Shown here in pieces: positions 8,823 to 17,087 of a stretch of DNA of 32,582 nucleotides. Both the position numbers and the translations under genes were made by a program. Source of the DNA: Candidatus Methanomethylophilaceae archaeon (lineage in GTDB: Archaea > Thermoplasmatota > Thermoplasmata > Methanomassiliicoccales > Methanomethylophilaceae); contig JAFYAH010000023.1 in NCBI GenBank assembly GCA_017540825.1, forward strand, positions 1 to 32,582. Direction: 5' to 3'. Numbering within the stretch: the first letter of the stretch is position 1; every line of letters begins with the position of its first letter. Under the pieces are notes generated by a model. The model saw only the letters and a program-made list of their open reading frames with translations. It was not told the DNA's origin and did not search any database.

Positions 8823-9214
8823 CCGTACTCGGCTGGCGTAATCGTGCATGCATCATAATTGTTTGCTGAACCTCCGAGAGCAAGAGGCGAGCAGGTCCTT
8901 CGACTCTTGCGGGCAGAGCGCCTGCTGGCGACAATCTCCTCGCACATCGCGTCCACAGCCCTCCGGAGAAGCGCGGCGTCGTACGGCTCGGGGAACAGGA
9001 TCATCTCTCCGCCACCCTCGTATGGGAACGCGGAAGGGCAGTCCGCCAGGATCGTCGAGGAGGCCTTGGTGATCTTCAGCAGGAGCCTGTCGTCGTAGAT
9101 CCCGCCGAACAGGATCCCGTCCTTGTACAGCAGGTACTCTCCCATCATCCTGCGCCAAGCTATCCCCGGAAGGGCTTCCCTCACGGATGCCAGCGCAGCG
9201 GCGTCTGACGGCAT
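8819..9214 (-). CDS. TfoX N-terminal-domain protein
   Basis: A 131-residue protein with the TfoX N-terminal fold: RRMMGEYLLYKDG followed by FGGIYDDRLLLKIT and a phenylalanine/proline-rich end (FPYEGGGEMILF). Family members are small, and their role outside competence regulation in gamma-proteobacteria is not established. A GGGAGG ribosome-binding site lies about 7 bases before the ATG, which fixes the start. The last about 30 residues (after RRSARKSRRT) are not part of the domain. Its stop overlaps the MATE start by four bases. Oddly, the frame of the upstream E1-like gene stays open through all of this gene; the TfoX reading is the convincing one here. Confidence 0.8.
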   Translation of the reverse strand: MPSDAAALASVREALPGIAWRRMMGEYLLYKDGILFGGIYDDRLLLKITKASSTILADCPSAFPYEGGGEMILFPEPYDAALLRRAVDAMCEEIVASRRSARKSRRTCSPLALGGSANNYDACTITPAEYG

Positions 9215-10391
9215 CTCGAGGCCTCCCGTAGAGCAGATCGTTCAGCGCCCGCTCGAGCCTGCGGTATCCAGGAGGGAAGTTCTCGGCTCCTTCCGCGCGT
9301 ATGCCGCGTCCTCCGGCGGAAGCCTCCATCACGAACCTTGTGCCGTCATGGACGTCCGCAGGCCTCTCTCCCCTGAACCCGTCCCATCCGGCGAGGCCGC
9401 ATTCGTTCAGCAGATCTGCGAACGCGGCGCGACCCATGCTGGCCTGGCGCATCAGGACGCGCTCCTCATGCGGGCAGCCAGACATGTCGTATAGCGATAT
9501 CCGGACGGAATCGCCTTCGCCCTCGGCTTCGAAACGGATCGTCCTGCGCATCTCGTAGACGGTCAGCGTCATCCTCTCGAACGATTCCTTGCAGATGCTC
9601 TCCTGGGACATGGCCTCGTACGCGGGACGGGTTCCGGCGATATAAAAGCCTCCGTCGAGAAGCCCGAGGCGTCGCCTGCGCCCGCACACGGGGCAGTCCG
9701 GATCCCTCTGGAAATCTATCTGGACCGTCCTCCCGCAAGAGAAGTCGTAGGAGAAGAAGCGGCCCCTGGACTCGTCCTTGCGGCCCGCGACGAGCTTCAG
9801 GACCTCCGTGGACTCCATCGCGCCTATCGTCATCACCACGGAGCCAATCGATGCGGGCGCGGAGCTCGAGTCCGGCATGTCGCCCAGGATGCACCTCAGG
9901 CAGGGGGTCTCGCGCGGGACGACCGTGCACAGCTCGCCGTCGAACCCCGATATCCCTCCGTGGACCAGCGGCTTGCCCTTGGCGACAGCGTACTCGTTCA
10001 GGGCCATCCTGGACGACACCGAGTCGAGGCAGTCCACCATGACGTCGCACCCGTCGAACAGATGCCCGGAATCCGCGCCGAACCTGCCCGCGTGAGCCTC
10101 GACCTGCACGTCCGGGTTGATCCTGCGGACCCATTCCCCCAGGAGGTCGGCCTTAGGCCTCGGCTCCTCGCCGGACAGGACGTGCTCGCAGTAGGCGAAC
10201 TGCCTGTTGAGGTTGGAGACGTCCGGCGAGTCCGGGTCCATCATCGTCAGCTTCCCGATCCCGGCGAGGGCGAGAGCGGTGGAGACGTAGGTCCCCAGCC
10301 CCCCGCACCCCACTATCCCCACGTTAGCGGAGCGTATCCTCCCCTGCTCTTCCTCGGTGAACTCTATCAGCTGCCTGTCGTACCTTCCCAT
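8853..10391 (-). CDS. HesA/MoeB/ThiF-family (E1-like) adenylyltransferase, end uncertain
   Basis: The N-terminal about 250 residues are an E1-like domain. They show the glycine-rich nucleotide loop GCGGLGTYVS, the aspartate of MMDPDSPDVSNLNRQF with its following arginine, the lysine of RPKADLL and the DCLDS motif. Such enzymes adenylate the C-terminal glycine of ubiquitin-like sulfur carriers (ThiS, MoaD, SAMP). A CPVCG pair near residue 240 may be one half of the usual zinc site. A further about 130 residues of unrecognised domain contain FPPGYRRLERALNDL. Start: ATG 10391, after a GAGG site. The frame finds no stop until TGA at 8853, covering the whole TfoX gene. Past about 9215 the translation is arginine-rich shadow sequence, so the true end is probably near 9215 or a frameshift has removed the stop. 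The carrier partner is not visible. Confidence 0.75.
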   Translation of the reverse strand: MGRYDRQLIEFTEEEQGRIRSANVGIVGCGGLGTYVSTALALAGIGKLTMMDPDSPDVSNLNRQFAYCEHVLSGEEPRPKADLLGEWVRRINPDVQVEAHAGRFGADSGHLFDGCDVMVDCLDSVSSRMALNEYAVAKGKPLVHGGISGFDGELCTVVPRETPCLRCILGDMPDSSSAPASIGSVVMTIGAMESTEVLKLVAGRKDESRGRFFSYDFSCGRTVQIDFQRDPDCPVCGRRRRLGLLDGGFYIAGTRPAYEAMSQESICKESFERMTLTVYEMRRTIRFEAEGEGDSVRISLYDMSGCPHEERVLMRQASMGRAAFADLLNECGLAGWDGFRGERPADVHDGTRFVMEASAGGRGIRAEGAENFPPGYRRLERALNDLLYGRPRDAVRRRCAGIREGSPSGDSLAQDDGRVPAVQGRDPVRRDLRRQAPAEDHQGLLDDPGGLPFRVPIRGWRRDDPVPRAVRRRASPEGCGRDVRGDCRQQALCPQESKDLLASCSRRFSKQL

Positions 10392-10495
10392 GATAGCGCC
10401 CTCTGGTCTCGCCGGACGGGGTTCGGCACCGTGCTCCCGCTCCGACTCGTCTGGCAGGTCATCCTGGGTACATGTAGCTGGCGGCATCCGTCGGT

Positions 10496-12325
10496 TCAGG
10501 GCCCGGGCTTCGTGCCGACGTCCCTGACCATCTCCTCCTCGTATCCCGGAGCCGAGTCCTCGTCGGAGGCCTCCGAGTCGTCTTCGGGCCCCGCGCCGCC
10601 TGCAAAAGGTCTTCTCCTTGACATGCGGCGGTACAGCACCACCACTATCACCGCCGCCGCGGCCACTACATACAGGTGCTCCGCCAGCCCCAGCGGGTTC
10701 GGGACCACGGCGATGAGCAGGAGGTCTATCAGGACGACGGTGAGAAGCGTGGTCATCTCCAGATACTTCCTGTACTTGTCCCCTCTGCGGATGGGATCCT
10801 CCTCCCCGTCCATCTCCACGAGCCTGCGAGTATTCCTGACGATGACGTCCTCGACCTCCCTGATGCTCATGACGAGATAGCTGATGGGAGGGATGAGCAC
10901 CACGAAGTTCAGCATCACCAGCGCGAAGTACCACAGGCGGAGGTCGCCGCCGAACGCGTCGGCCAGCATGGGCCCGGCGATCGGGACCGCGGCATAGAAG
11001 ACGACTTCGATCACGAGTATGACCAGCGCGTCCGTGTAAGCGTCTGCCATCCCTTTGAGTATGGTCTTCTTGGACTTCTTCGTGGCCGTCCGGAACCCGA
11101 TGTACATGGAGTCCCTGATGCTGTCAGCCGAGCGGATGGCTTTCCTGAGGAACCCCGGGCATCTGCCGGAGCATCCGTCCCATATCCGCTCGGAGAACCG
11201 CGTGAGCAGTGGCAGGGACACCATGGACAGCAGGGCGGCCCCGATGACTGAGGTGTAGAACCCCTCTCCGACGACCCCGTAGTCCAGGGCCTCTTTGGAG
11301 ATGATGAACGCGAACTCCCCCATCGCCGTCAGGCTGACCGCGGAGATGAAGCCGTTGCGACCCGACTCCCCTCCGACCCAGTATCCCAGAAGCACCGTCG
11401 CGGTCTTGAGCACGGCGAACAAGGCGTAGAACATCAGCATCGTGGGGATGTTGCCGGAAAGCGTGGCGAGATGGACCTCCATCCCTACCGAGATGAAGAA
11501 CATCGCCATGAACAGGCTCTTCATCGGCTCCACCGCCTCGCTGATCTCCTTGGTCTTCCTGCATCCGGACATGAGCATCCCCATGAGGAAGGCCCCTATG
11601 GCCATGGAAAGCCCGGCTATGCTCGCCAGCCAGGCCATGCCGAACGCGAGGCCGACGGAGAACACTATCACTATCTCCGGAGTGACGTTGTCGGAGACCC
11701 AGTTCACCATCCTGGGGATGATCTTGAGCCCGACCGCCAGGCTTGCGATCATGAACACCGCTATGGAGGCTATCAGCACCACCAGGTTGGTGACTTCCAT
11801 GGTGGACCCGGCCAGGACGGGGGTCAGCATAGACAGCATGACCACCTGCCCGATGTCCTCCATGATGGTGATCAGCACCAGCATGTCGATCTGCTCCTTG
11901 GAGAGCTTCTCCTGGGACTTCAGGACCGCCATGACCACAGCCGTGCTCGACCCCGAGATGATCGCGCCCAGAGCGATGGACTGGACCGGATCGTATCCCA
12001 TGAGCGTCCCGGCTGCGATCCCGCCGACGACCATCAGAGGCAGCTGCACCACCGCGACGGTTATGGCGAACACACCCTGCTTCCTGATCTTCCTTATGTT
12101 GACCTCCAGGCCTATGCAGAACATCAGGAGCACCAGGCCGAAGTCGGACAGCATCTCTATGGCGGCCGTGCCCGTCTCGCTGACCGTGAAAATATTCGCT
12201 ATGACTATCCCGGCGACGAGATAACCGATGAGCGGAGGCAGCTTCGCCTTGTTGAAGACGATGGAGCATACTCCGGCTAGCAGAGTGAACAACGATATAC
12301 TGGTCAGTAGAAGTGCTTCTTCCAA
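10496..12325 (-). CDS. Monovalent cation:proton antiporter, CPA2/KefB type
   Basis: A 609-residue membrane protein. The first about 380 residues are a CPA2 Na+(K+)/H+ exchanger domain: KLPPLIGYLVAGIVIAN, GAIISGSSTAVVMAVL and FISVGMEVHL are family landmarks. There is no TrkA-N (RCK) nucleotide-binding domain. Instead an extra section of about four predicted membrane helices (residues about 425-580) precedes an acidic soluble tail (PEDDSEASDEDS). It exchanges K+ or Na+ for protons and probably serves pH or ion homeostasis. The start is TTG 12325, preceded by GGGGAT and, 31-38 bases upstream, a TATA box. It ends at TGA, about 105 bases before the E1-like gene, which may be cotranscribed. Confidence 0.88.
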   Translation of the reverse strand: MEEALLLTSISLFTLLAGVCSIVFNKAKLPPLIGYLVAGIVIANIFTVSETGTAAIEMLSDFGLVLLMFCIGLEVNIRKIRKQGVFAITVAVVQLPLMVVGGIAAGTLMGYDPVQSIALGAIISGSSTAVVMAVLKSQEKLSKEQIDMLVLITIMEDIGQVVMLSMLTPVLAGSTMEVTNLVVLIASIAVFMIASLAVGLKIIPRMVNWVSDNVTPEIVIVFSVGLAFGMAWLASIAGLSMAIGAFLMGMLMSGCRKTKEISEAVEPMKSLFMAMFFISVGMEVHLATLSGNIPTMLMFYALFAVLKTATVLLGYWVGGESGRNGFISAVSLTAMGEFAFIISKEALDYGVVGEGFYTSVIGAALLSMVSLPLLTRFSERIWDGCSGRCPGFLRKAIRSADSIRDSMYIGFRTATKKSKKTILKGMADAYTDALVILVIEVVFYAAVPIAGPMLADAFGGDLRLWYFALVMLNFVVLIPPISYLVMSIREVEDVIVRNTRRLVEMDGEEDPIRRGDKYRKYLEMTTLLTVVLIDLLLIAVVPNPLGLAEHLYVVAAAAVIVVVLYRRMSRRRPFAGGAGPEDDSEASDEDSAPGYEEEMVRDVGTKPGP

Positions 12326-12350
12326 GCCCGATCCCCACGCCCGAATAACG

Positions 12351-12363
12351 AATTTTATTTAAA
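12351..12363 (-). promoter_or_regulatory. TATA box of the cation antiporter gene
   Basis: On the minus strand the sequence reads TTTAAATAAAATT; TTTAAATA covers 12356-12363, 31-38 bases before the TTG start, giving an expected leader of only a few bases. About 15 bases further upstream, a T5 run (minus strand, about 12377-12381) follows the end of feoB and could terminate that transcript. Confidence 0.55.
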
Positions 12364-12446
12364 TTGATTACTGAACTATCAAAAATCCGGGATCGGAACG
12401 GGCTGAGAGCCGTCCAACGGCCGGAACCTCGCCTTGCCGAGGCCGC

Positions 12447-14360
12447 TCACATGAAGCAGCCCAGCGCCAGGTTGAACGCGGCCCCGATCGCCACCGCCAC
12501 GCACATAGTCGTGATAGACACGGCGACGGCCTCCTTCAGGCCCAGCTCCTTGCCCATCGCCGTCATGGTGGCGAGGCAGGGCATGTAGACCGACATAACT
12601 ACCCCGAACACCACGAACTGCCTGGCGTCCATGAACAGCGTTATGTCGGCTATCCCCTGGGCGGCAGCGAGGATCACCAGCATTCCGTAGGACATCTCCT
12701 TCCTCAGTATGCCTGCTATGAAAGCGATGATCGTGACCGGCGGCAGCCCCAGGATCCCGGCGGTGAGCCACGACATCGGCTCCACCAGAGGCTCGAGGAG
12801 GTCGAACTGCATCAGGACCTCTATGACTATGCTCCCTAGCACCAGGAGGGGGACGGCCAGCTTGAAGAAGTCGCTGGTACGGTACCACATCTTAAGGAGG
12901 ACGTTCTTGGCGCTCGGCACCTGCAGCTCGGGGAGCTCCATCGCCAGGTTGGACGGCTCGCGCTTGAGCCTCCTGTTCAGTATGGCCCCGGAAGCGAACC
13001 CGAGCGCCATGAGCACGGCGAAGATCACCAGCACCCAGACCGCCCCGGCGTACCTTCCGGTCACACCGGTTATGGTGGCCAGCTGCGCCGAGCACGGGAC
13101 GGCCATGCATATTATCGTGCACAGTATCGTCCTCTCCCTCTTGGAGCGGACCGCCCGAGTGGCGAGGATGGCGGGAACGTTGCAGCCGAATCCGACCATT
13201 ATGGGGATGAAGGCGTTGCCGTGCAGCCCCAGCCTGTGCATGGAGCGGTCGAGGAGTATCACCGCCCTCGGCAGATATCCTGAGTCCTCCAGAATGCCGA
13301 GGACTATGTAGAAGACCATGATGTAGGGCACGACGAGGCCCAGGATGGCGCCCAGGCTGCCGTCTATGCCGGCCATTATCGCCTCCCCCAGGTCGCCGCC
13401 GACCTCCCTTCCGAAGTCGACCAGGGCGGTCCCGACCAGCCCAGTGTAGAGGGAGTCGACGGCCTCTGCGATGAGGCCTCCCACGTATATCAGGCAGACG
13501 AATGTCGCCGCGAGCACGCATACGAGTATGGGTATCCCCGTGGACGGGGTGATGGTCATCTCGGAGATCCTGTCCTTCCGGGACGCTTCGCCTACGATGG
13601 GCTCGACGGCGGACATCGCCAACACATGGGCGTCCCCGTACCTGTCGCGGGCGATGTGGACGTCCAGCATGTCCCCGTGGGTGTCCTTGAACTCGGCGGA
13701 AACCTTGCGCACGTACGCCTCGACCTCGGGGGACTCCTTCTCCACGAACATGTCGAGGCCCTCGAGCATCTTGACCGCGGAGCCCCACGTGACGGCGGCG
13801 TCCATGCCCATCATCGTCTGGATGTAGCCCATGATGTGGCCGTCGTACCTTGTCCTGTATCCGGAGACGGCGGCCTCTCCGGAGGATATGCGCTTCAGGA
13901 GGCCGTCCACGCCCTCTCCCGTCTTCGAAGACACGGGAACCACCGGGATCCCCAGGACGTCGGACAGCTTGTCCGCGCTGATCCTGAACCTCCTGCCCGC
14001 CAGGTCCATCTTGTTCAGGGCCAGGATCATGGGGACCTCCAGCTCGATCACCTCCATGGCGAGCACCAGGCTGGACTCCAGGTTCGTCGAGTCCGCGACC
14101 ACCACTATGGCGTCGTTCGTCCTGTCGCGGAGCATGTCTATCACGATGCTCTCGTCCCCGGATCCCGAGGAGAGGCTGTATGTCCCGGGGAGGTCGTGCA
14201 CGTGGACCGTCGTGTCCCCGACGATGACGGTAGACTCCTCGAACTCCACCGTCGTGCCGGGATAGTTGGACGATATCACCCCGACGCCCGTGAGCCTGGT
14301 GAAAAGGCTGGACTTGCCGACGTTGGGCTGTCCGATGAGAGCCACCTGGATGCTCTTCAA
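12447..14360 (-). CDS. feoB: Ferrous iron transport GTPase FeoB
   Basis: A 637-residue FeoB that imports Fe2+ across the membrane. The N-terminal G domain has G1 GQPNVGKSS, G3 DLPGTYSL and G4 NKMD. A helical GDI-like domain follows, then membrane segments with the conserved GYLPRAVILLDR and GFGCNVPAI elements (second gate) and a mirrored half at the C-terminus. I chose the TTG at 14358-14360 as start: it gives the family N-terminus KSIQVALIG, has GGAG 8 bases upstream, and overlaps the reconstructed feoA stop as TTGA. A longer frame to 14423 would only add shadow sequence. feoA lies directly upstream, and both follow a promoter with a DtxR-like operator. It ends at TGA. No TAG is present. Confidence 0.93.
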   Translation of the reverse strand: MKSIQVALIGQPNVGKSSLFTRLTGVGVISSNYPGTTVEFEESTVIVGDTTVHVHDLPGTYSLSSGSGDESIVIDMLRDRTNDAIVVVADSTNLESSLVLAMEVIELEVPMILALNKMDLAGRRFRISADKLSDVLGIPVVPVSSKTGEGVDGLLKRISSGEAAVSGYRTRYDGHIMGYIQTMMGMDAAVTWGSAVKMLEGLDMFVEKESPEVEAYVRKVSAEFKDTHGDMLDVHIARDRYGDAHVLAMSAVEPIVGEASRKDRISEMTITPSTGIPILVCVLAATFVCLIYVGGLIAEAVDSLYTGLVGTALVDFGREVGGDLGEAIMAGIDGSLGAILGLVVPYIMVFYIVLGILEDSGYLPRAVILLDRSMHRLGLHGNAFIPIMVGFGCNVPAILATRAVRSKRERTILCTIICMAVPCSAQLATITGVTGRYAGAVWVLVIFAVLMALGFASGAILNRRLKREPSNLAMELPELQVPSAKNVLLKMWYRTSDFFKLAVPLLVLGSIVIEVLMQFDLLEPLVEPMSWLTAGILGLPPVTIIAFIAGILRKEMSYGMLVILAAAQGIADITLFMDARQFVVFGVVMSVYMPCLATMTAMGKELGLKEAVAVSITTMCVAVAIGAAFNLALGCFM

Positions 14361-14859
14361 GGCATCGGCTCCTTCTGACGAACACGGCCGAGGCCATCTC
14401 GGCGTCGAGCGCGATTGTCGCATACCCTATCCTGACGACGCGCGCGCCCTTGCTGGACACTGCAGAGGCCAGCTGCAGGGGCCTGCTGGGCACGAAGCCC
14501 ATTGACAGCAGGCGCCTGATGACGGAGTCGTCGTCGGACGTGAGGCGCACTATGGTGCCGCCCTCCCCCACGTCCATGTCCTTCAAGGACACGACGGGAG
14601 AGCCCCGGTCGTCGCATCCGCCCCCGCACGAGTCGCAGGCGCCTTCGGACCTCCCCGTGCACAGGACGCTTATGGTGGAGTCGGCATCGTGCCCTGCAGG
14701 ACGTTCCGCCGCGCTCCCGCCCTCCCCTCTGGAGACGCGCCACTTCACCACGGCAGTCCCCCCTGGATGGCCCGGCCCTTGCGAAGACGTCCCTCTAGGG
14801 CGCGGCATGGCCTGTTGAAAGTACGCTGGAGAGCTGCATGAAAAAACGGCGAGACGCAT
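14357..14859 (-). CDS. feoA: FeoA-domain protein with cysteine-rich N-terminal extension
   Basis: The C-terminal half is a FeoA SH3-like domain (GEGGTIVRLTSDDD, LLSMGFVPSRPLQL, GYATIALDAEMASAVFV), the cytoplasmic partner of FeoB. It is preceded by an extension of up to 100 residues containing CDSCGGGC, a possible metal site. The start is unsure: ATG 14859 or ATG 14808, neither with a clear ribosome-binding site. The domain frame has no stop after MASAVFV and runs on for about 1.4 kb inside feoB. Adding one base near the AGAAGG at about 14378 would instead give a short tail ending in TGA at 14357-14359, overlapping the feoB TTG as TTGA, the expected operon junction. I therefore suspect a one-base deletion, real or a sequence error, near the 3' end. 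Confidence 0.7.
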
Positions 14860-14910
14860 GTTTCGCTGTAGACGGAGGGACTCATACGCAAGGTGGCTGA
14901 GATTATCGTC

Positions 14911-14929
14911 ATATTTATGGTTTGCCTAA
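14911..14929 (-). promoter_or_regulatory. feoAB promoter: TATA box overlapped by a DtxR/IdeR-like operator
   Basis: On the minus strand TTAGGCAAACCATAA (14929-14915) resembles the TTAGG...CCTAA core bound by DtxR/IdeR-type iron repressors, with one extra A in the right arm. It overlaps a TATA-like ATAAATAT at 14918-14911, about 50 bases before the feoA ATG at 14859. Iron-dependent repression of feoAB fits known archaeal and bacterial practice, but the match is approximate and no regulator gene is present in the window. Confidence 0.4.
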
Positions 14930-14935
14930 CAATGT

Positions 14936-15874
14936 TTAACTCTGGCTAATCGGAAGAACATGCCGGCGAGATAGGAGCGCTCGCGCTGCCATGCGGCCCC
15001 ATGAGCCGATCCCGGAGGAGGACTGCCCTGACATTAGCCTTCGCTGATTCACCAGCGAAAGAATCCTCTCGGCCTCCGAATCTATCAAGGAGGGGTCGTA
15101 GGTGAGGGAGATGGAGCCCGTGGGGCATCCCTCGACGCACCGCCCGCAGCCGCGGCACTTGTCAGCGTCCAGGACGCACTTCCCGTTCACGATGGATATG
15201 GCGCGCACGAAGCACCCCTCCATGCAGATGCCGCAGCCGATGCATCCTTCCGTGTCGACGGACACCTCCGTCCCGGCCATGCGCTTGTACGTGTCGGAGA
15301 TGTCGCGGTCTATGTCCCTGACCATGTTCCAGAGGCAGCAGCAGGGGCAGCAGTTGCAGATGGTCATCAGGTTCCTGTGGTCGCCGGTGTGCAGCCAGAT
15401 GCTGTCCAGCTTGTTCCTGCCGATGATGTGGACCAGCCCCAGGCGGTCGCACTCGTCGATGTAGGCGCACGCCTCCTCCGGGGAGACGAACCTCCCGTAC
15501 TCGGGGGGTATGCGCTCGGTGCCCTTCCCGATGAAGACGCAGCCCTTGGATTCCGGATAGTCCTTGCAGCCGTTGGACCTCCTGCAGATGCAGAAGTCCA
15601 TGACGAAGATCCTCTCCGAGCGGAGGAGGACCTTCTTCACCAGGTCCGTGGGGGCCACGTTCCTGTCCCCCGGGTCATCGACCCCTATATCGACCTCGAC
15701 TCTGCGGCGCGCGGTGCCCGCCTTGGGGATGACCGCCATGTCATCCCCTTCGAATGCTATGCGCCTCACCGCCTTGCCCATCCTGGGATGCCTGCGGGTC
15801 ATGGACGCCAGACGGTAGCGGGAGTTGAAGCTTAGCCCGACCAGTCCGACGCTGATCCGAGGGATTATGTTCAT
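14936..15874 (-). CDS. Multi-cluster 4Fe-4S ferredoxin-like protein
   Basis: A 312-residue cysteine-rich protein. Its C-terminal third holds a classic 2[4Fe-4S] ferredoxin domain, CIGCGICMEGC and CRGCGRCVEGCP. Upstream are a CNCCPCCC run near residue 172 and two more cysteine groups (CICRRSNGC, KGC) that could bind a further cluster. There are no membrane segments and no signal peptide. Related ferredoxin-containing proteins of anaerobes are annotated only as 4Fe-4S binding; the electron partner is unknown. A TATA-like TTATAA lies 24-29 bases upstream of the ATG, consistent with a leaderless transcript. It ends at TAA, convergent with nothing and followed at once by the feoA promoter of the next leftward unit. 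Confidence 0.8.
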   Translation of the reverse strand: MNIIPRISVGLVGLSFNSRYRLASMTRRHPRMGKAVRRIAFEGDDMAVIPKAGTARRRVEVDIGVDDPGDRNVAPTDLVKKVLLRSERIFVMDFCICRRSNGCKDYPESKGCVFIGKGTERIPPEYGRFVSPEEACAYIDECDRLGLVHIIGRNKLDSIWLHTGDHRNLMTICNCCPCCCLWNMVRDIDRDISDTYKRMAGTEVSVDTEGCIGCGICMEGCFVRAISIVNGKCVLDADKCRGCGRCVEGCPTGSISLTYDPSLIDSEAERILSLVNQRRLMSGQSSSGIGSWGRMAARALLSRRHVLPISQS

Positions 15875-15897
15875 CGAGAGGACAACGGAGACTGGAC

Positions 15898-15903
15898 TTA
15901 TAA
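15898..15903 (-). promoter_or_regulatory. TATA box of the ferredoxin-like gene
   Basis: The palindromic TTATAA at 15898-15903 lies 24-29 bases before the ATG at 15874, placing the expected transcript start at or next to the start codon. Confidence 0.5.
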
Positions 15904-16056
15904 CCGGTTCGTCTGGTTCTCCAAGAAACGGCTCGTGACGAAAGCCGCGATGAAAGGCCCCCTTCCAGCTGGAAGAGAACTCGGGAACTCAGCCGTCCGG
16001 ATCTGCGATCGCCACCCCTCCCCACGCCGCCAGACAAGGGCGCCTCTATAGCAACC

Positions 16057-16062
16057 TTTATA
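16057..16062 (+). promoter_or_regulatory. TATA box of the 48-residue protein gene
   Basis: TTTATA lies 32-37 bases before the ATG at 16094. It is followed by a small CCTGC-AAA-GCAGG inverted repeat at 16063-16075, near or upstream of the expected transcript start. The rest of the 219-base gap 15875-16093 holds only the promoter elements of the two divergent genes. Confidence 0.45.
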
Positions 16063-16093
16063 CCTGCAAAGCAGGCTCCTCTTTCGATTCGCT

Positions 16094-16240
16094 ATGGGAT
16101 TCTTCGGAAAAGTGAAAGACGGCCTGAAAAAAGCATCGGACAACGCCAAGCAAGAGGAGGACCTCGACGAAGGGGTCAGCATCGACGGGGTCGTTACCGT
16201 GATATCGGAGCTGAACAAGAGGCGCAAAGCGAGCAAGTGA
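16094..16240 (+). CDS. 48-residue charged hypothetical protein
   Basis: A short frame from ATG to TGA encodes a lysine- and acid-rich protein beginning MGFFGKVKDGLKK. The start resembles an amphipathic membrane- or partner-binding helix; an acidic middle (QEEDLDEG) and a second helix (VVTVISELNKRRKASK) follow. It has its own TATA-like promoter. I do not recognise a family. Codon choice is like that of neighbouring genes, and the frame is clean, so I believe it is translated. Function is unknown; a small adaptor or stress protein would fit but is only a guess. Confidence 0.6.
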   Translation: MGFFGKVKDGLKKASDNAKQEEDLDEGVSIDGVVTVISELNKRRKASK

Positions 16241-16378
16241 TCCACGCACGGAACGTCGCTGGCGAGAGCCGAAAGTCGTTCATGTCAGCCTGCTGGGAAG
16301 GCCAGGCTGCTGGATCAATTCCCGGATGCCAGCAATACCTTAATAACCTGGCTGTCTGCATAGCACTCAGTGATCTAC

Positions 16379-17020
16379 ATGAACAACAAGATCATTCTGG
16401 TCGTCGCCGTTGTGGCCATCGCGGCCGTTGCCGTGGCAGCGCTCGCGCTCACCCAGAACACCAGCAACAACGCCGACAAGGAATACGTTACGTACTACGG
16501 GAACGGAGGCTCCCTCGGGGAAACCGACAGCTTCAAGTCTCTCGAGACTACCGCCAAGGAATGCGACTTCAAGAACGGCTCCAAGGCGTTCCTGTCGTGG
16601 AACACGAAATCGGACGGCACCGGCAAGAAGTACATGGCCGGCGACTACGTCGCGTTGGGCACCAAGCTCTACGCCCAGTGGTCCCAGAACTCGCTGACCG
16701 TGGAGAACCCCTCCTTCATCCTGTCGCCGCTGATGGGCCTGAAGCTGTACTACACGGACGACTCCCATACGATGGAGGCGGCCGACCTCGTAATCCCGCT
16801 GAAGTCCAGCGGCACCATAAAGCTCTTCCTCGGAAAATGGGGCGAAGTGGAATGGGATGCCGAGAAGTCCATGTTCTCCGGGAAGACCACCACCGGGATG
16901 AACACCACGCAGAAGGTGTCCGTCACCGGAGGGAGCGCGACGTTCTCTGTCGAGGACGGATACGGGGTGATCGCGATATCCTATACGGGAAGCGTCACCG
17001 TCGACTTCTCCAACTTGTGA
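16379..17020 (+). CDS. Membrane-anchored surface protein with an InlB B-repeat
   Basis: A 213-residue secreted protein. ATG 16379 gives MNNK followed by a hydrophobic segment rich in VAVVAIAAVA, nearly the same anchor as in the metal-chelate binding protein at 19285 and its dead copy at 6643. Residues about 36-95 form an InlB B-repeat/Listeria-Bacteroides repeat (YYGNGGSL, FLSWNTKSDGTGKKYMAGD, LYAQW). The remaining about 115 residues look like a beta-sandwich with no motif I know. No lipobox cysteine or clear cleavage site is present, so it may stay anchored by its N-terminus. A GTG nine bases upstream is a less likely start. CTTAATAA at about 16340 suits a TATA box. Adhesion or surface display is the usual assignment of such repeats. 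It ends at TGA. Confidence 0.75.
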   Translation: MNNKIILVVAVVAIAAVAVAALALTQNTSNNADKEYVTYYGNGGSLGETDSFKSLETTAKECDFKNGSKAFLSWNTKSDGTGKKYMAGDYVALGTKLYAQWSQNSLTVENPSFILSPLMGLKLYYTDDSHTMEAADLVIPLKSSGTIKLFLGKWGEVEWDAEKSMFSGKTTTGMNTTQKVSVTGGSATFSVEDGYGVIAISYTGSVTVDFSNL

Positions 17021-17087
17021 CAACCTTTTCCTGGCGGGATCCGGCGGGCGCTCCGCCCGTCCTGCCCTCTTCTTCTACAATACCGAT

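Noticed and set aside
12892-14340. Long frame continuing FeoA through feoB as a large protein
   Set aside because: The translation is arginine/histidine/glycine-rich shadow of the feoB frame; FeoB has clear family motifs there.
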